36,785 bases of DNA, taken from NCBI GenBank assembly GCA_025454495.1, contig JALOOI010000013.1:1-36785 (forward strand), read 5' to 3'. The stretch is from Anaerolineae bacterium (GTDB lineage Bacteria; Chloroflexota; Anaerolineae; Aggregatilineales; Phototrophicaceae). The position numbers and the translations under genes are program-made. Under the pieces are notes generated by a model. The model did not search any database. It was not told the origin of the DNA and worked only from the letters and a program-made list of their open reading frames with translations. Position 1 is the stretch's first letter. Each line of letters opens with the position of its first letter. Shown here in pieces: positions 16,460-23,901 of the stretch.

Positions 16460-16488
16460 AGTATAGCGCTTTTTGCCGGCCGTTTCAA
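16460..16488 (-). promoter_or_regulatory. Sigma-70-type promoter of tRNA-Gly
   Basis: On the minus strand TTGAAA (16488-16483), a 17-nt spacer and TATACT (16465-16460) lie 12 nt before the tRNA 5' end. Confidence 0.85.
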
Positions 16489-16512
16489 GGGTGAGTCTGG
16501 TTTTCTGCTGCC

Positions 16513-16540
16513 TTGCCCGGCCGCCATCCGGCCTTATAAT
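16513..16540 (+). promoter_or_regulatory. Promoter of the lipoprotein esterase
   Basis: TTGCCC (16513-16518), a 16-nt spacer and TATAAT (16535-16540). The initiation site would be close to 16547, which rules out translation from upstream ATG codons. Confidence 0.6.
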
Positions 16541-16582
16541 GACAGGCGATCCATTCATACCCGACGTGGAAGCGATGTGCCT

Positions 16583-17581
16583 GTGAGAAAATGCCTGCCT
16601 GTGCCGGCGCTGCTGCTGCTGGTAAGCCTGTTGATGGGCTGCGACCCGCTGGCCCCCTATGACCCGACCCCCGTGGCCATTGTCATCACCAGCCCGCCCA
16701 CGGCCACGGTGCCGCCCACCGCCACACCCACGCCCACCCTCACGCCCACGCTGCCGCCCACGGCCACGCCGGAACTGCTGCCCACGCCCACGCTGTTCCC
16801 CTGCGATGAGCAAACCGGCCAGGTGATTGAATTTGATGATAACCTGAGCGCCATCGCCGATGAAAATTTGCGTTTTCGGGTGTATGTGCCGCCCTGTTAC
16901 TTCAGCACGCAGCGGCGCTTTCCGCTGGTCATTTTGCTGCACGGCCTCAGCTATCGGGAGGAACAGTGGGAAGACCTGGGCATGTTAGACGCGCTGGATG
17001 CGGGCATCCTGGCCGGCGAACTGCCACCCATGCTGCTGGTGATGCCCTACCTGGGCAGCATCGGCCAGTTTAACCAGTTCCCGCCCGACCCGTCTTATGA
17101 ACGGGTGATTCTGGAAGAACTGCTGCCGCAGGTGGAGCGCAATTTTTGCGTGTGGTCGCGGCCGGCCTACCGGGCGATTGCCGGCATTTCGCGCGGGGGG
17201 TTCTGGGCCTACAGCATCGCCCTGCGCCACCCGGATATTTTTGGCGTGGCGGCGGCCCACAGCGGCTACTTCCCCAACGATACCGGCGAAATTCCGCCCC
17301 CCTTTAACCCGCTGGAACTGGCGCTTAATTCGCCGGCGCTCCAGGAAGCCGGGCTGCGCCTGTACCTGGACAACGGCGCAGGTGATTCGGCCGGGCCCAG
17401 CGTGCAGCTTTTATCCAGCCGGCTGACGCAGCGCAGCATCCAGCATACCTATGTCGTCAACCCCACCGGCGAGCACGATAATACCTACTGGGGCAGCCAG
17501 GTGCGCGAGTATCTGGCGTTTTACGGGCGCACCTGGTCCCGGGATTACAACGCGCTGCCTTCCTGCGCGGAGCCAGCTTAA
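16583..17581 (+). CDS. Lipoprotein alpha/beta-hydrolase (esterase D / PF00756-like)
   Basis: From GTG 16583 the product begins with basic residues (VRK), a hydrophobic stretch and the lipobox LLMGC, so it should be lipidated and anchored outside the membrane. A Thr/Pro linker (PTATPTPTLTPT and similar, about 30-70) follows, typical of surface proteins here. The hydrolase domain (about 80-330) contains LVILLHGLS (oxyanion region), the nucleophile elbow GISRGG, and a C-terminal GEHDNTYW whose His is probably the catalytic base. This pattern matches esterase D/acetyl-xylan and siderophore esterases. The substrate is unknown. GTG 16577 is an alternative start, with GGAAG 4 nt upstream compared with 10 nt for 16583. 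It is convergent with the TPR operon. Confidence 0.85.
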   Translation: MRKCLPVPALLLLVSLLMGCDPLAPYDPTPVAIVITSPPTATVPPTATPTPTLTPTLPPTATPELLPTPTLFPCDEQTGQVIEFDDNLSAIADENLRFRVYVPPCYFSTQRRFPLVILLHGLSYREEQWEDLGMLDALDAGILAGELPPMLLVMPYLGSIGQFNQFPPDPSYERVILEELLPQVERNFCVWSRPAYRAIAGISRGGFWAYSIALRHPDIFGVAAAHSGYFPNDTGEIPPPFNPLELALNSPALQEAGLRLYLDNGAGDSAGPSVQLLSSRLTQRSIQHTYVVNPTGEHDNTYWGSQVREYLAFYGRTWSRDYNALPSCAEPA

Positions 17582-17593
17582 CCCGCCGCGGCA

Positions 17594-18874
17594 TCAGGCA
17601 TCGGCGGCTTCTTCGGTGGGGATGGGCGTGGGTTCGGCCACGCCGCCCAGGCCGCACAGCGGGCGAATCGCTTCAAAATCGCTGATGAGCTGCGCGTCGC
17701 TGCCCTGGAGCGCCAGTTGATAGCCCGGCTCCAAAAAGTCGATGGCGCGGGCGCAGTTGCCCAGGTCGATCTGTGCCCGGGCCGCCCACCAGTAATGGCG
17801 GGGGAAGGTGGAACCCAGTTCCACCGCCCGCGTCAGCGATTCTGCCCCCGCGCCTATCTGATCAGTCTGAAGCTGGGTGCGCCCCAGCAGGTAATAACAG
17901 CCGATATTCTGCGGGTTAAAATCCACACAGCGCTGTAAAAAGCTGGCCGCCTGCGCGGGGTCGCCCTTGCCGCGGAAATAGGCCGATCCCATCCAGAACA
18001 GGGCGGTGGTGTTCTCCGGGTTCTTCTCCAGCACATCGTTCAGGATGCGGATGGCCTCATCGTAATTCTGGTTGCTGCCCATCTCTAACTGGGCAATATC
18101 CACCGCGATCAGCGCGGCCATCGCCGGGTTGGCGGTTTCTGCCAGGGCATAGGCCGCGCGAAAATCGCCGATGGCCGTCACCGGGTCGAACAGGCCATTC
18201 CAGATGATTAAGCCGCGGGCCCGCAGCGCTTCCACGCTGGTGGGGTCAAGCTCCAGCGCCTGCGCCACGGTGGACTGAGCGCGGGAAATTTGCCCGGCGG
18301 ATTTATAGGCCTCCGCCAGCCAGGCCAGCGCCCGCGGATTTTGCGGGTCGAACTCGCGGGCCTGCAAACCGCTGGCGATGGCCGCGCCGCTTTGCCCGGC
18401 CCAGTCCAGCGCCCACGATTGAATGGCCCAGGCATCCGACGAGAACGGGTTGGCGGTGACGGCCTGCCCGGCGTGCAGCACCGCGCCGTTCACATCGCCC
18501 TGAATAATCATCCCCAGGGTAACGCGGTAATGCGCTTCGACATCGTTGGGCAGCGACGGCAGCGCGGGCAGGTACAGCCGCAGCGCTTCGGTCACGGCAC
18601 CGCCCTGCCAGAAGTTCTGGGCGCTGATGATGTCGTTGCGCGGGTCACGGGTGGCGGTGGCCGTGGGCGCGACCAGCGTTTGCGCCCCGCTTTGCAGGCT
18701 CATGATGGCCGTCCCGGCCAGGCGATCCACCACCGGGCTGAGGGTGGCGCGATTTTCATACACGCCCACGCCGGCCACGATGACCACCACCGCCAGCAGC
18801 ATCAGCAGGATGCGCCGGAAGGGAATAATGTTGCGGCGGGGGCTGCGATAGCGGCGCGGGGTGCGAATATTCAC
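17594..18874 (-). CDS. Membrane-anchored TPR protein 1 (last gene of a three-paralogue operon)
   Basis: The 426-residue protein has an Arg-rich N-terminus (RTPRRYRSPRR), one transmembrane segment (about 19-40), and then tetratricopeptide repeats through most of the length, with repeating A-W-A-x-G-x-Y type helix pairs. Its C-terminal end, GGVAEPTPIPTEEAADA, is low complexity. It probably presents a protein-binding solenoid outside the membrane, but no enzymatic domain is present. GTG start at 18874; ATG is absent there. It starts 29 nt after the stop of TPR protein 2. The two upstream genes share the same architecture, so the three look like paralogues. The partners are unknown. Confidence 0.85.
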   Translation of the reverse strand: MNIRTPRRYRSPRRNIIPFRRILLMLLAVVVIVAGVGVYENRATLSPVVDRLAGTAIMSLQSGAQTLVAPTATATRDPRNDIISAQNFWQGGAVTEALRLYLPALPSLPNDVEAHYRVTLGMIIQGDVNGAVLHAGQAVTANPFSSDAWAIQSWALDWAGQSGAAIASGLQAREFDPQNPRALAWLAEAYKSAGQISRAQSTVAQALELDPTSVEALRARGLIIWNGLFDPVTAIGDFRAAYALAETANPAMAALIAVDIAQLEMGSNQNYDEAIRILNDVLEKNPENTTALFWMGSAYFRGKGDPAQAASFLQRCVDFNPQNIGCYYLLGRTQLQTDQIGAGAESLTRAVELGSTFPRHYWWAARAQIDLGNCARAIDFLEPGYQLALQGSDAQLISDFEAIRPLCGLGGVAEPTPIPTEEAADA

Positions 18875-18903
18875 AGGCGTTCACCAGTCTACTCAACGGC
18901 GGC

Positions 18904-20202
18904 TTACTGTGCGGCTTCGGCGGTGGGTTCCGGGGTGCTCTCCGGCCGGCGGGCGCTAAAACCGGGGCAGGCCGGATCGGCGCTGAGGGCCTGCAGGCCC
19001 TCCCGGATGATGGCGATGGTGTCTTCCAGCCCACCCTGAAGCTGCGCCCGCCCCAGGGATTCTTCCAGCAGGCGGGCGGCCACCTCACAATCCGGGCGCA
19101 CATCACAGGCGCGGCTGCCGGCGTTCACGCAGGTCTGGTAGCCGGTGCTGGCCACGTAATAATGCGCCAGCCCCAGGCGAAAGGTGCATTCCAGGCTGCC
19201 GGGGTCCTGGTCCACGCAGGCCTGAAAGGCCGTGCGAGCCGCGGCGAATTCGCGCCGGTTGTAGCGCAAAATGCCCAGGCGATACTGCGCCGCCGTAAAT
19301 GCCGGGTCGGTGGTGACGGCATCCTGGCACATGCCGATGGCGCGTTCAAATTCACCAATTTTGCGATAGGCCTCGCACAGGCGCAGCATGGCACGGGCGT
19401 TGCGCGGCTGCATCCCCAGGACGCGGTTATACAGGTCAATCGCTTCCTGGTCGCGGTCAGCCGAAAGATACATGAAGGCCAGTTCAAAATAGGGCGGGAT
19501 GAACATGGGTTGCAGGGTGAGGGTGTTCTCCAGTTCCAGCACGGCCCGTTCCCGTGCGCCCACGGCCATCAACGCGCCGGCGTAGGCCCAGCGGGCCCGC
19601 ACATCGTCGGGGGCCAGGTCAACCGCCCGCAGCCCGGCCTCCACCCCCTGCGCCCACTGCGACGCGCCAATGTACGCCCGCGACAATGCTTCGTACAGCG
19701 GGGCAAAATTGGAGTCAATTTGCAGCCCGGCCAGCGCCACCGGGATGGCCGCGCTGTAATCGCCCTGCCAGGCCAGCGCCCGCGCCCGCAGGGCCATGCC
19801 GCGCACATCCTCCGGGAACAGCCGGTTGATGGTTGCGCCGGCCGTCAGCGCGGCGGCGGGCTGGTTGCGGTCAATCTGGATTTGGCCGTAATCGTACAGG
19901 TATTCCGGGTTCTCCGGCCGCTGCGCCAGCGCCAGTTCATAATAGGCGGCGGCCTGGTCCAGGTCGCCCGCCAGATAATAATCCTGTGCCTGCATCACCA
20001 GCGTCCCCGGCAGCGGGGTGGGGGTGGTCTGCGCGAACAGCAGGGTATAGGTGGTGGCGGCGAAGGCCGCCGGCTGCGTGGCCACCTGGTAGCCAAAATA
20101 CACCAGCCCGGCGATGAGCAGCAGGAACACGGCCCGCCGCACATAGGGCGGCTTTTTGCGCCGGTGGAAGAACGACTGCGAATAATTGCGCCGGACGTAC
20201 AT
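18904..20202 (-). CDS. Membrane-anchored TPR protein 2 (middle gene)
   Basis: The 432-residue protein has a basic N-terminus (RRNYSQSFFHRRKKPPYVRR) and a single transmembrane segment (about 24-42). TPR-like helix pairs fill the rest, such as AQDYYLAGDLDQAAAYYELALAQ and later AQYRLGILRYNRREFAAARTAF. A Cys pair occurs near the C-terminus (CDVRPDCEVAARLL). The tail STPEPTAEAAQ is Thr/Pro/Ala-rich like those of its paralogues. ATG 20202 lies 11 nt beyond the TPR protein 3 stop, with AGGA in between, so it is co-transcribed. No catalytic domain is seen. Confidence 0.87.
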   Translation of the reverse strand: MYVRRNYSQSFFHRRKKPPYVRRAVFLLLIAGLVYFGYQVATQPAAFAATTYTLLFAQTTPTPLPGTLVMQAQDYYLAGDLDQAAAYYELALAQRPENPEYLYDYGQIQIDRNQPAAALTAGATINRLFPEDVRGMALRARALAWQGDYSAAIPVALAGLQIDSNFAPLYEALSRAYIGASQWAQGVEAGLRAVDLAPDDVRARWAYAGALMAVGARERAVLELENTLTLQPMFIPPYFELAFMYLSADRDQEAIDLYNRVLGMQPRNARAMLRLCEAYRKIGEFERAIGMCQDAVTTDPAFTAAQYRLGILRYNRREFAAARTAFQACVDQDPGSLECTFRLGLAHYYVASTGYQTCVNAGSRACDVRPDCEVAARLLEESLGRAQLQGGLEDTIAIIREGLQALSADPACPGFSARRPESTPEPTAEAAQ

Positions 20203-20213
20203 CAGCCGTGATC

Positions 20214-21464
20214 CTAGGTGCCGCCGATGGGCGTGGGCGGGATGGGCGTGGGCGGGATGGGCGTGGGCAGGGTGCGCCCCTGGTAGCCCGCGCAGCGAAT
20301 GGTGATGTTCTCCAGCCCGATATTGATGGCCTGCACCACCTGCGTCCGGTTGGGTTCCACCCGGGCCAGCGCTTCATTCAGCACTTCCCACGCCACATCA
20401 CAATCGCCCAGGGCATAATGCGCCAGCCCGCGCAGGTAGTAGCATTCAATTTCGTCCGACCCCAGGCGCAAACATTCCTGAAATTCTTCAATCGCACCTT
20501 CGTAATTGCGCCGGCTGTAACGAAGCTGGCCGCGCATCCGGTGTGCCGAGGCGTAATCCGGGTCAATGTCCAGCGCGGTATCGCAGTAGCCTTCGGCGAT
20601 CTGGAACTGGCCGACGGCGGCATAGGTTTCGCACAGGCGCAGGTAGGCGCGGGCATTGTTGGGTTCAATTTCCAGCACGCGGAAATAGATGGCCACCGCC
20701 ATTTCTTCGTTCTGGATGCTGCGGTACAGGCTGGCCAGCTCAAAATAGGGGGCGGCAAAATTGGCGTTGATGGCGATGGCCTGCTCAAGCTGCGCGATGG
20801 CCTCGTTGTAGCGCCCGGTGTAGATGAGCGGGTAGGAATAGGCGCGGCGGGCGCTGGCATCCAGCGGATCAATGCGGATGGCCAGGTCGGCCCGTTGCAG
20901 GGCTTCCTGGTAGCGCCCGATGTTGGTGTAGGCGACGGCCATGGCCGCCTGCAGGGGCGCAAACGGGATGCCCAGTTCTTCGCCGGCCTGGGCCGCCGGG
21001 ATGGCGTTGGCCGGGTCGCTCCACATCAACGCGCTGGCTTTCAGGGCGTAGCCGCGCGGGTCAGCCGGCGCAAGCTGAATGATCTGCTCGGCCAGCGGCA
21101 GCGCCTCGTCGGTGCGATCCAGTTCCAGCAGGGTACGCCCGTATTCATACAGGTAATTGACGTTCTCCGGCTGCTGGCGCACGGCCTGCTCATAAAAGAG
21201 GGCGGCGCTGCGAATATCGCCACTTTCAAACAGCAGTTGCCCGCGCTGCGCCCGTTCACTGGCGAAGGGCGTGGCCGTGGGGGCAAAGCCCACCACCTGC
21301 AACGCCGCCAGTTGCAGCGTGTTGAACTGCCACGATACCAGCAGCGGAATGGCCGCAATCAGCAGCGCCAGCAGCACCAGGAACACGTAATAGCCGCGCT
21401 GCCGCGGCTGCCGGAACAGGCGCTGGCTGGAATGACGTTTAATTTTGTGCGGGTCACGAAACAT
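20214..21464 (-). CDS. Membrane-anchored TPR protein 3 (first gene of the operon)
   Basis: The 416-residue protein has a basic cytoplasmic start (FRDPHKIKRHSSQRLFRQPRQR) and one transmembrane segment (about 26-44). Consecutive TPR motifs follow (for example GQLLFESGDIRSAALFYEQA and YFELASLYRSIQNEEMAVAIYF). The C-terminus is a PTPIPPTPI repeat, like those of cell-surface linkers. The promoter is TTGACA with a weak -10 at 21496-21524, downstream of an insulating terminator. Each of the three genes has this same layout, so the operon probably arose by duplication. Whether they form a heteromer is unknown. Confidence 0.87.
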   Translation of the reverse strand: MFRDPHKIKRHSSQRLFRQPRQRGYYVFLVLLALLIAAIPLLVSWQFNTLQLAALQVVGFAPTATPFASERAQRGQLLFESGDIRSAALFYEQAVRQQPENVNYLYEYGRTLLELDRTDEALPLAEQIIQLAPADPRGYALKASALMWSDPANAIPAAQAGEELGIPFAPLQAAMAVAYTNIGRYQEALQRADLAIRIDPLDASARRAYSYPLIYTGRYNEAIAQLEQAIAINANFAAPYFELASLYRSIQNEEMAVAIYFRVLEIEPNNARAYLRLCETYAAVGQFQIAEGYCDTALDIDPDYASAHRMRGQLRYSRRNYEGAIEEFQECLRLGSDEIECYYLRGLAHYALGDCDVAWEVLNEALARVEPNRTQVVQAINIGLENITIRCAGYQGRTLPTPIPPTPIPPTPIGGT

Positions 21465-21495
21465 GCCGCCGTCTCATCTGTGTTTTGCATCTGCA

Positions 21496-21524
21496 AGGGT
21501 AAAGTGCCAGGGGGAGGCTGTCAA
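21496..21524 (-). promoter_or_regulatory. Promoter of the TPR operon
   Basis: On the minus strand TTGACA (21524-21519), a 17-nt spacer and TACCCT (21501-21496). The -10 is poor, so an activator may be needed. Confidence 0.5.
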
Positions 21525-21552
21525 GAGAGAGCGAAAAAGGCACTGGCTCATT

Positions 21553-21622
21553 AAAACCAGAAACCGCCGAGGGGCAGGGCGGTTCTGGTATCAGAGAAGG
21601 GGAATGAGATTCACCTTAATTG
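21553..21622 (-). ncRNA. Candidate ~70-nt small RNA ending in an intrinsic terminator
   Basis: An extended -10, TGGCATAAT (minus; CATAAT at 21633-21628), would start a transcript near 21621. It ends at a clear terminator: CCAGAACCGCC (21588-21578) pairs with GGCGG-T-TTCTGG (21568-21557) and is followed by TTTTAAT. No ORF is present. The predicted 5' arm contains the C/U-rich stretch CCCCUUCUCU, which is complementary to Shine-Dalgarno sequences. The TPR promoter lies downstream of the terminator, so this is not a TPR leader. The CRP-like site at 21656-21671 would be centred near -42. Alternatively it is the remnant of a deleted tRNA gene and its terminator. Confidence 0.4.
21557..21588 (-). 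terminator. Intrinsic terminator upstream of the TPR operon
   Basis: CCAGAACCGCC and GGCGGTTTCTGG form an 11-bp stem with a single bulged base and a loop of about 9 nt, followed by TTTTAATG in the minus sense. It lies upstream of the TPR promoter and so ends a separate transcript. Confidence 0.7.
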
Positions 21623-21655
21623 ACGTTATTATGCCACACACCGCGGCCGGGCACA

Positions 21656-21671
21656 TGTGATATTTATCACA
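21656..21671. promoter_or_regulatory. CRP/FNR-family binding site TGTGA-N6-TCACA
   Basis: TGTGATATTTATCACA is a perfect match to the TGTGA-N6-TCACA consensus, extended by A and T on its flanks. Its centre (21663.5) is about 58-61 nt upstream of the predicted MaoC start of transcription (class I spacing). It is about 42 nt upstream of the predicted minus-strand small RNA (class II spacing). The regulator is not in the window. Confidence 0.65.
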
Positions 21672-21709
21672 TTGTCGGCGTAACATTCGTCACGGGCACC
21701 CCGGCGGGG

Positions 21710-21715
21710 TACAAT
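21710..21715 (+). promoter_or_regulatory. -10 element of the MaoC gene
   Basis: TACAAT lies 49 nt before the ATG. The -35 position (TCGTCA at 17 nt) is poor, which would suit activation by the upstream CRP-like site. Confidence 0.5.
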
Positions 21716-21763
21716 AGCCGGCACGAAAAAGGCTTATTTTGGATCGTCACAGGAGGCGGCATC

Positions 21764-22231
21764 ATGCGTTATACCCCGCAGGGGCCCATGGGCTATTATT
21801 TTGAAGATTGCGCGGTGGGCGATGTGCACATCACCGCCGGGCGCACCATCACCGAGGCCGATATTGTGAATTTTGGCGGCATCATCGGTGATTATAACCC
21901 CATTCATTTTGATGCCGAGTATGTGAAAGGTACGTTCTTCGGCCAGCGCATCGCCCATGGAATGCTGACGCTGAGCTTTGCCACCGGCCTGGTCAACCAG
22001 CTTGGCGCAAATATGAAGACCATCCTGGCGTTTAAGGGGCTGGAGTTTGAATTTCGCGCCCCGGTCTTCATCGGCGATACCATCCATGTGGAGATGACCA
22101 CCACCGAAACGCGCCGGTCGGGCAAATTGCCCGGCGGCTGGGTGACGCAGCAGGTGCAAATCATCAAGCAGGATGGCACAGTGGTACAGCAGGGCCAGTG
22201 GTCAGCCCTCATTGCGCTGCGGCCGGAATAA
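21764..22231 (+). CDS. MaoC-family (R)-specific enoyl-CoA hydratase-like protein
   Basis: The 155-residue protein is a single hot-dog domain. The MaoC/PhaJ active-site signature is GDYNPIHFDAEYVKGTFFG followed by IAHGML, with the catalytic Asp and His in the right places. Such enzymes hydrate trans-2-enoyl-CoA to (R)-3-hydroxyacyl-CoA, linking beta-oxidation to other pathways. Several relatives act on other thioesters, so the substrate is open. ATG 21764 is chosen because AGGAGG precedes it by 7 nt. The longer upstream frame runs through the promoter and CRP-like site and cannot be coding. It stands 78 nt before sufE, which seems to have its own -10 element. Confidence 0.9.
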   Translation: MRYTPQGPMGYYFEDCAVGDVHITAGRTITEADIVNFGGIIGDYNPIHFDAEYVKGTFFGQRIAHGMLTLSFATGLVNQLGANMKTILAFKGLEFEFRAPVFIGDTIHVEMTTTETRRSGKLPGGWVTQQVQIIKQDGTVVQQGQWSALIALRPE

Positions 22232-22259
22232 GCCCCTGCCACGATTGCCCGCGCCGGGT

Positions 22260-22265
22260 TACAAT
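22260..22265 (+). promoter_or_regulatory. -10 element of the SufE gene
   Basis: TACAAT lies 44 nt upstream of the chosen ATG. CTGCCA at 22236-22241 is a possible -35 at 18-nt spacing. Confidence 0.35.
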
Positions 22266-22309
22266 GCGGGTCATCATCATTCGGCTGACACGCACAGGAT
22301 GTGCCCATT

Positions 22310-22753
22310 ATGACTGACTACCCGCCCCGGTTGCAGACCGCGCTCGAAGATTTTTCCTTCATCACCACCCGCGCCGAGCGCCAGGAATATCTCATCCAGC
22401 TTGCGGATCGCTTCGCGGAAGTGCGCGTGCCGGCGCACATTGCCACGCGCCCCTATGATGAGCAGCACCGGGTGCCCGCCTGCGAATCCGAGGCGTTTGT
22501 GTGGGCCGTGCCCAACCCGGATGGCACGCTGCATTACTATTTTGATGTTCTGAATCCGCAGGGGCTGTCCGCGATGGCCATGAGCGTGATCCTGGGCGAG
22601 GCCTGCAATGGCGCACCGCTGGCCCAGGTGGCCGCGCTCAACGCGGACCTGGTGTTCGGCTTCTTCGGCAAAGATATTTCCATGGGCAAGGGGCAGGGCC
22701 TGATGAGCATCGTGACCCTGGTGGCCTATGAGGCCCGCCAGCGCCTGAAGTAA
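22310..22753 (+). CDS. sufE: SufE-family sulfur acceptor
   Basis: The 147-residue protein matches SufE/CsdE. It has the N-terminal helical start (TALEDFSFITTRAERQEYLIQLADRF), the acceptor cysteine in RVPACESEAFVW, and the C-terminal family end (ISMGKGQGLMSIV). SufE accepts the persulfide from the cysteine desulfurase SufS and passes it to the SufBCD scaffold in Fe-S cluster assembly. No sufS or sufBCD lies next to it here, so it is an orphan in this window. ATG 22310 is chosen over the in-frame GTG 22301 because AGGA lies about 10 nt upstream of the ATG but only 1 nt from the GTG. A strong terminator follows. Confidence 0.9.
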   Translation: MTDYPPRLQTALEDFSFITTRAERQEYLIQLADRFAEVRVPAHIATRPYDEQHRVPACESEAFVWAVPNPDGTLHYYFDVLNPQGLSAMAMSVILGEACNGAPLAQVAALNADLVFGFFGKDISMGKGQGLMSIVTLVAYEARQRLK

Positions 22754-22793
22754 TTGCCCTTCCCAATTGGGGCAAATGCCGCATAATGAAGCG

Positions 22794-22819
22794 CAGGGCG
22801 AAGCATTCGCCCTGTTTTT
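22794..22819 (+). terminator. Intrinsic terminator after sufE
   Basis: A perfect 9-bp stem, CAGGGCGAA/TTCGCCCTG (22794-22802, 22806-22814), has a 3-nt loop and a TTTTT tail. The permease start lies 20 nt beyond it, so the permease would need a promoter downstream or readthrough. Confidence 0.85.
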
Positions 22820-22839
22820 GCCATTGTGTGCGCGTGAGA

Positions 22840-23889
22840 ATGACCATGCAGGCTGAAGCCCGCCCGACTGCCACCCCCGCCCTGCCCGATACGCGCCTGC
22901 CGCTGCGACCGCTGGTCTATGTGCTGGTGGGGGTGTTCATGGTGGCGGCGGTGCTGTATGGCACGCTGAACACCGGCCAGCCGCCGGATGTGGTGCTGAC
23001 GATTTTTTCCACCCGCTTCCTGGGCATTTTCATCGAAGCGGTGCCCTTTTTGCTGCTCGGCACGCTCACCTCCGGCCTCATTGAGGCTTTCATCCGCCCG
23101 GATGATATTGTGCGCCTGCTGCCGCGCAACCGGGTACTGGCGACGGTGGTGGGGGCCTTCCTGGGCATCATCTTCCCGGTGTGCGAATGCGGCGTGGTGC
23201 CGGTGGTGCGCCGCCTGTTCATGAAAGGCCTGCCCGTTTCGGTGGGCATCACTTTCCTGCTGGCCGCCCCCTTCATGAACCCCATTGTGTTCGCCAGCAC
23301 CTACATCGCCTTTGGCTTCAGCACCATCTTCATCGGCCGCTTCATCCTCACCGCCACCATCGCCATCAGCATCGGGCTGATCTTTGCGCTGACGGCCCGC
23401 ACGGAAGAAGTGCTGCAACCGTCGTCCATGATGGCCGGCGATGGCTTCGACCTGCTCCAGCCGCGCCGGTCGCTGCGCCAGGGCCTGGCCATGACCATCA
23501 CGGTGGCAGTGGGCGAATTTTTCGAGATGGGGCGTTACCTGGTCATCGGCTGTTTGCTGGCCGCCTGTATGCAAACCTTCATTCCGCAGGATGCGCTGCT
23601 GGAAGTGGGCAAAAATCCGGTGGCTTCGGTGCCGGTGATGCTGGCCATCGCCTTCATCCTCAGCGTGTGTTCCACGGTGGATTCGTTCCTGGCGCTGGCC
23701 TTCACCGTGACCTTCACCACCGGGTCGATCCTGGCGTTTTTGTCCTTCGGGCCGATGGTGGATATTAAAAGCACGCTGATGTTCACCGGCGTGTTCCGGC
23801 GTAAGACGGTGCTGTATCTGTTCCTGCTGGCGCTGCTGATGAATTTGTTCGCCGGCGTGCTGATTAATTTGAGTATGGGCTATTTTTAG
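22840..23889 (+). CDS. YraQ/COG0701-type permease (UPF0718, PF03773 family)
   Basis: The ~349-residue integral membrane protein has about eight or nine hydrophobic segments. The family signature is EAVPFLLLGTL followed by PVCECGVVPVVRRL and AAPFMNPIV. The Pro-Cys-Glu-Cys motif in a membrane loop suggests metal or thiol chemistry. Relatives include the ArsP-type organoarsenical permease and YcgR. The substrate is not shown here. A soluble-tailed partner (YcgQ type) follows 12 nt downstream, which supports a two-part transporter. The start is uncertain: ATG 22840 and ATG 22846 are both possible and neither has a strong ribosome site. It begins just after the sufE terminator. Confidence 0.85.
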   Translation: MTMQAEARPTATPALPDTRLPLRPLVYVLVGVFMVAAVLYGTLNTGQPPDVVLTIFSTRFLGIFIEAVPFLLLGTLTSGLIEAFIRPDDIVRLLPRNRVLATVVGAFLGIIFPVCECGVVPVVRRLFMKGLPVSVGITFLLAAPFMNPIVFASTYIAFGFSTIFIGRFILTATIAISIGLIFALTARTEEVLQPSSMMAGDGFDLLQPRRSLRQGLAMTITVAVGEFFEMGRYLVIGCLLAACMQTFIPQDALLEVGKNPVASVPVMLAIAFILSVCSTVDSFLALAFTVTFTTGSILAFLSFGPMVDIKSTLMFTGVFRRKTVLYLFLLALLMNLFAGVLINLSMGYF

Positions 23890-23901
23890 GCAGGTGCTGC
23901 G

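Noticed and set aside
16448-16582. Earlier start for the lipoprotein esterase at 16448
   Set aside because: It begins at the tRNA edge and runs through the promoter (TATAAT at 16535). The lipoprotein signal starts only at GTG 16577/16583.
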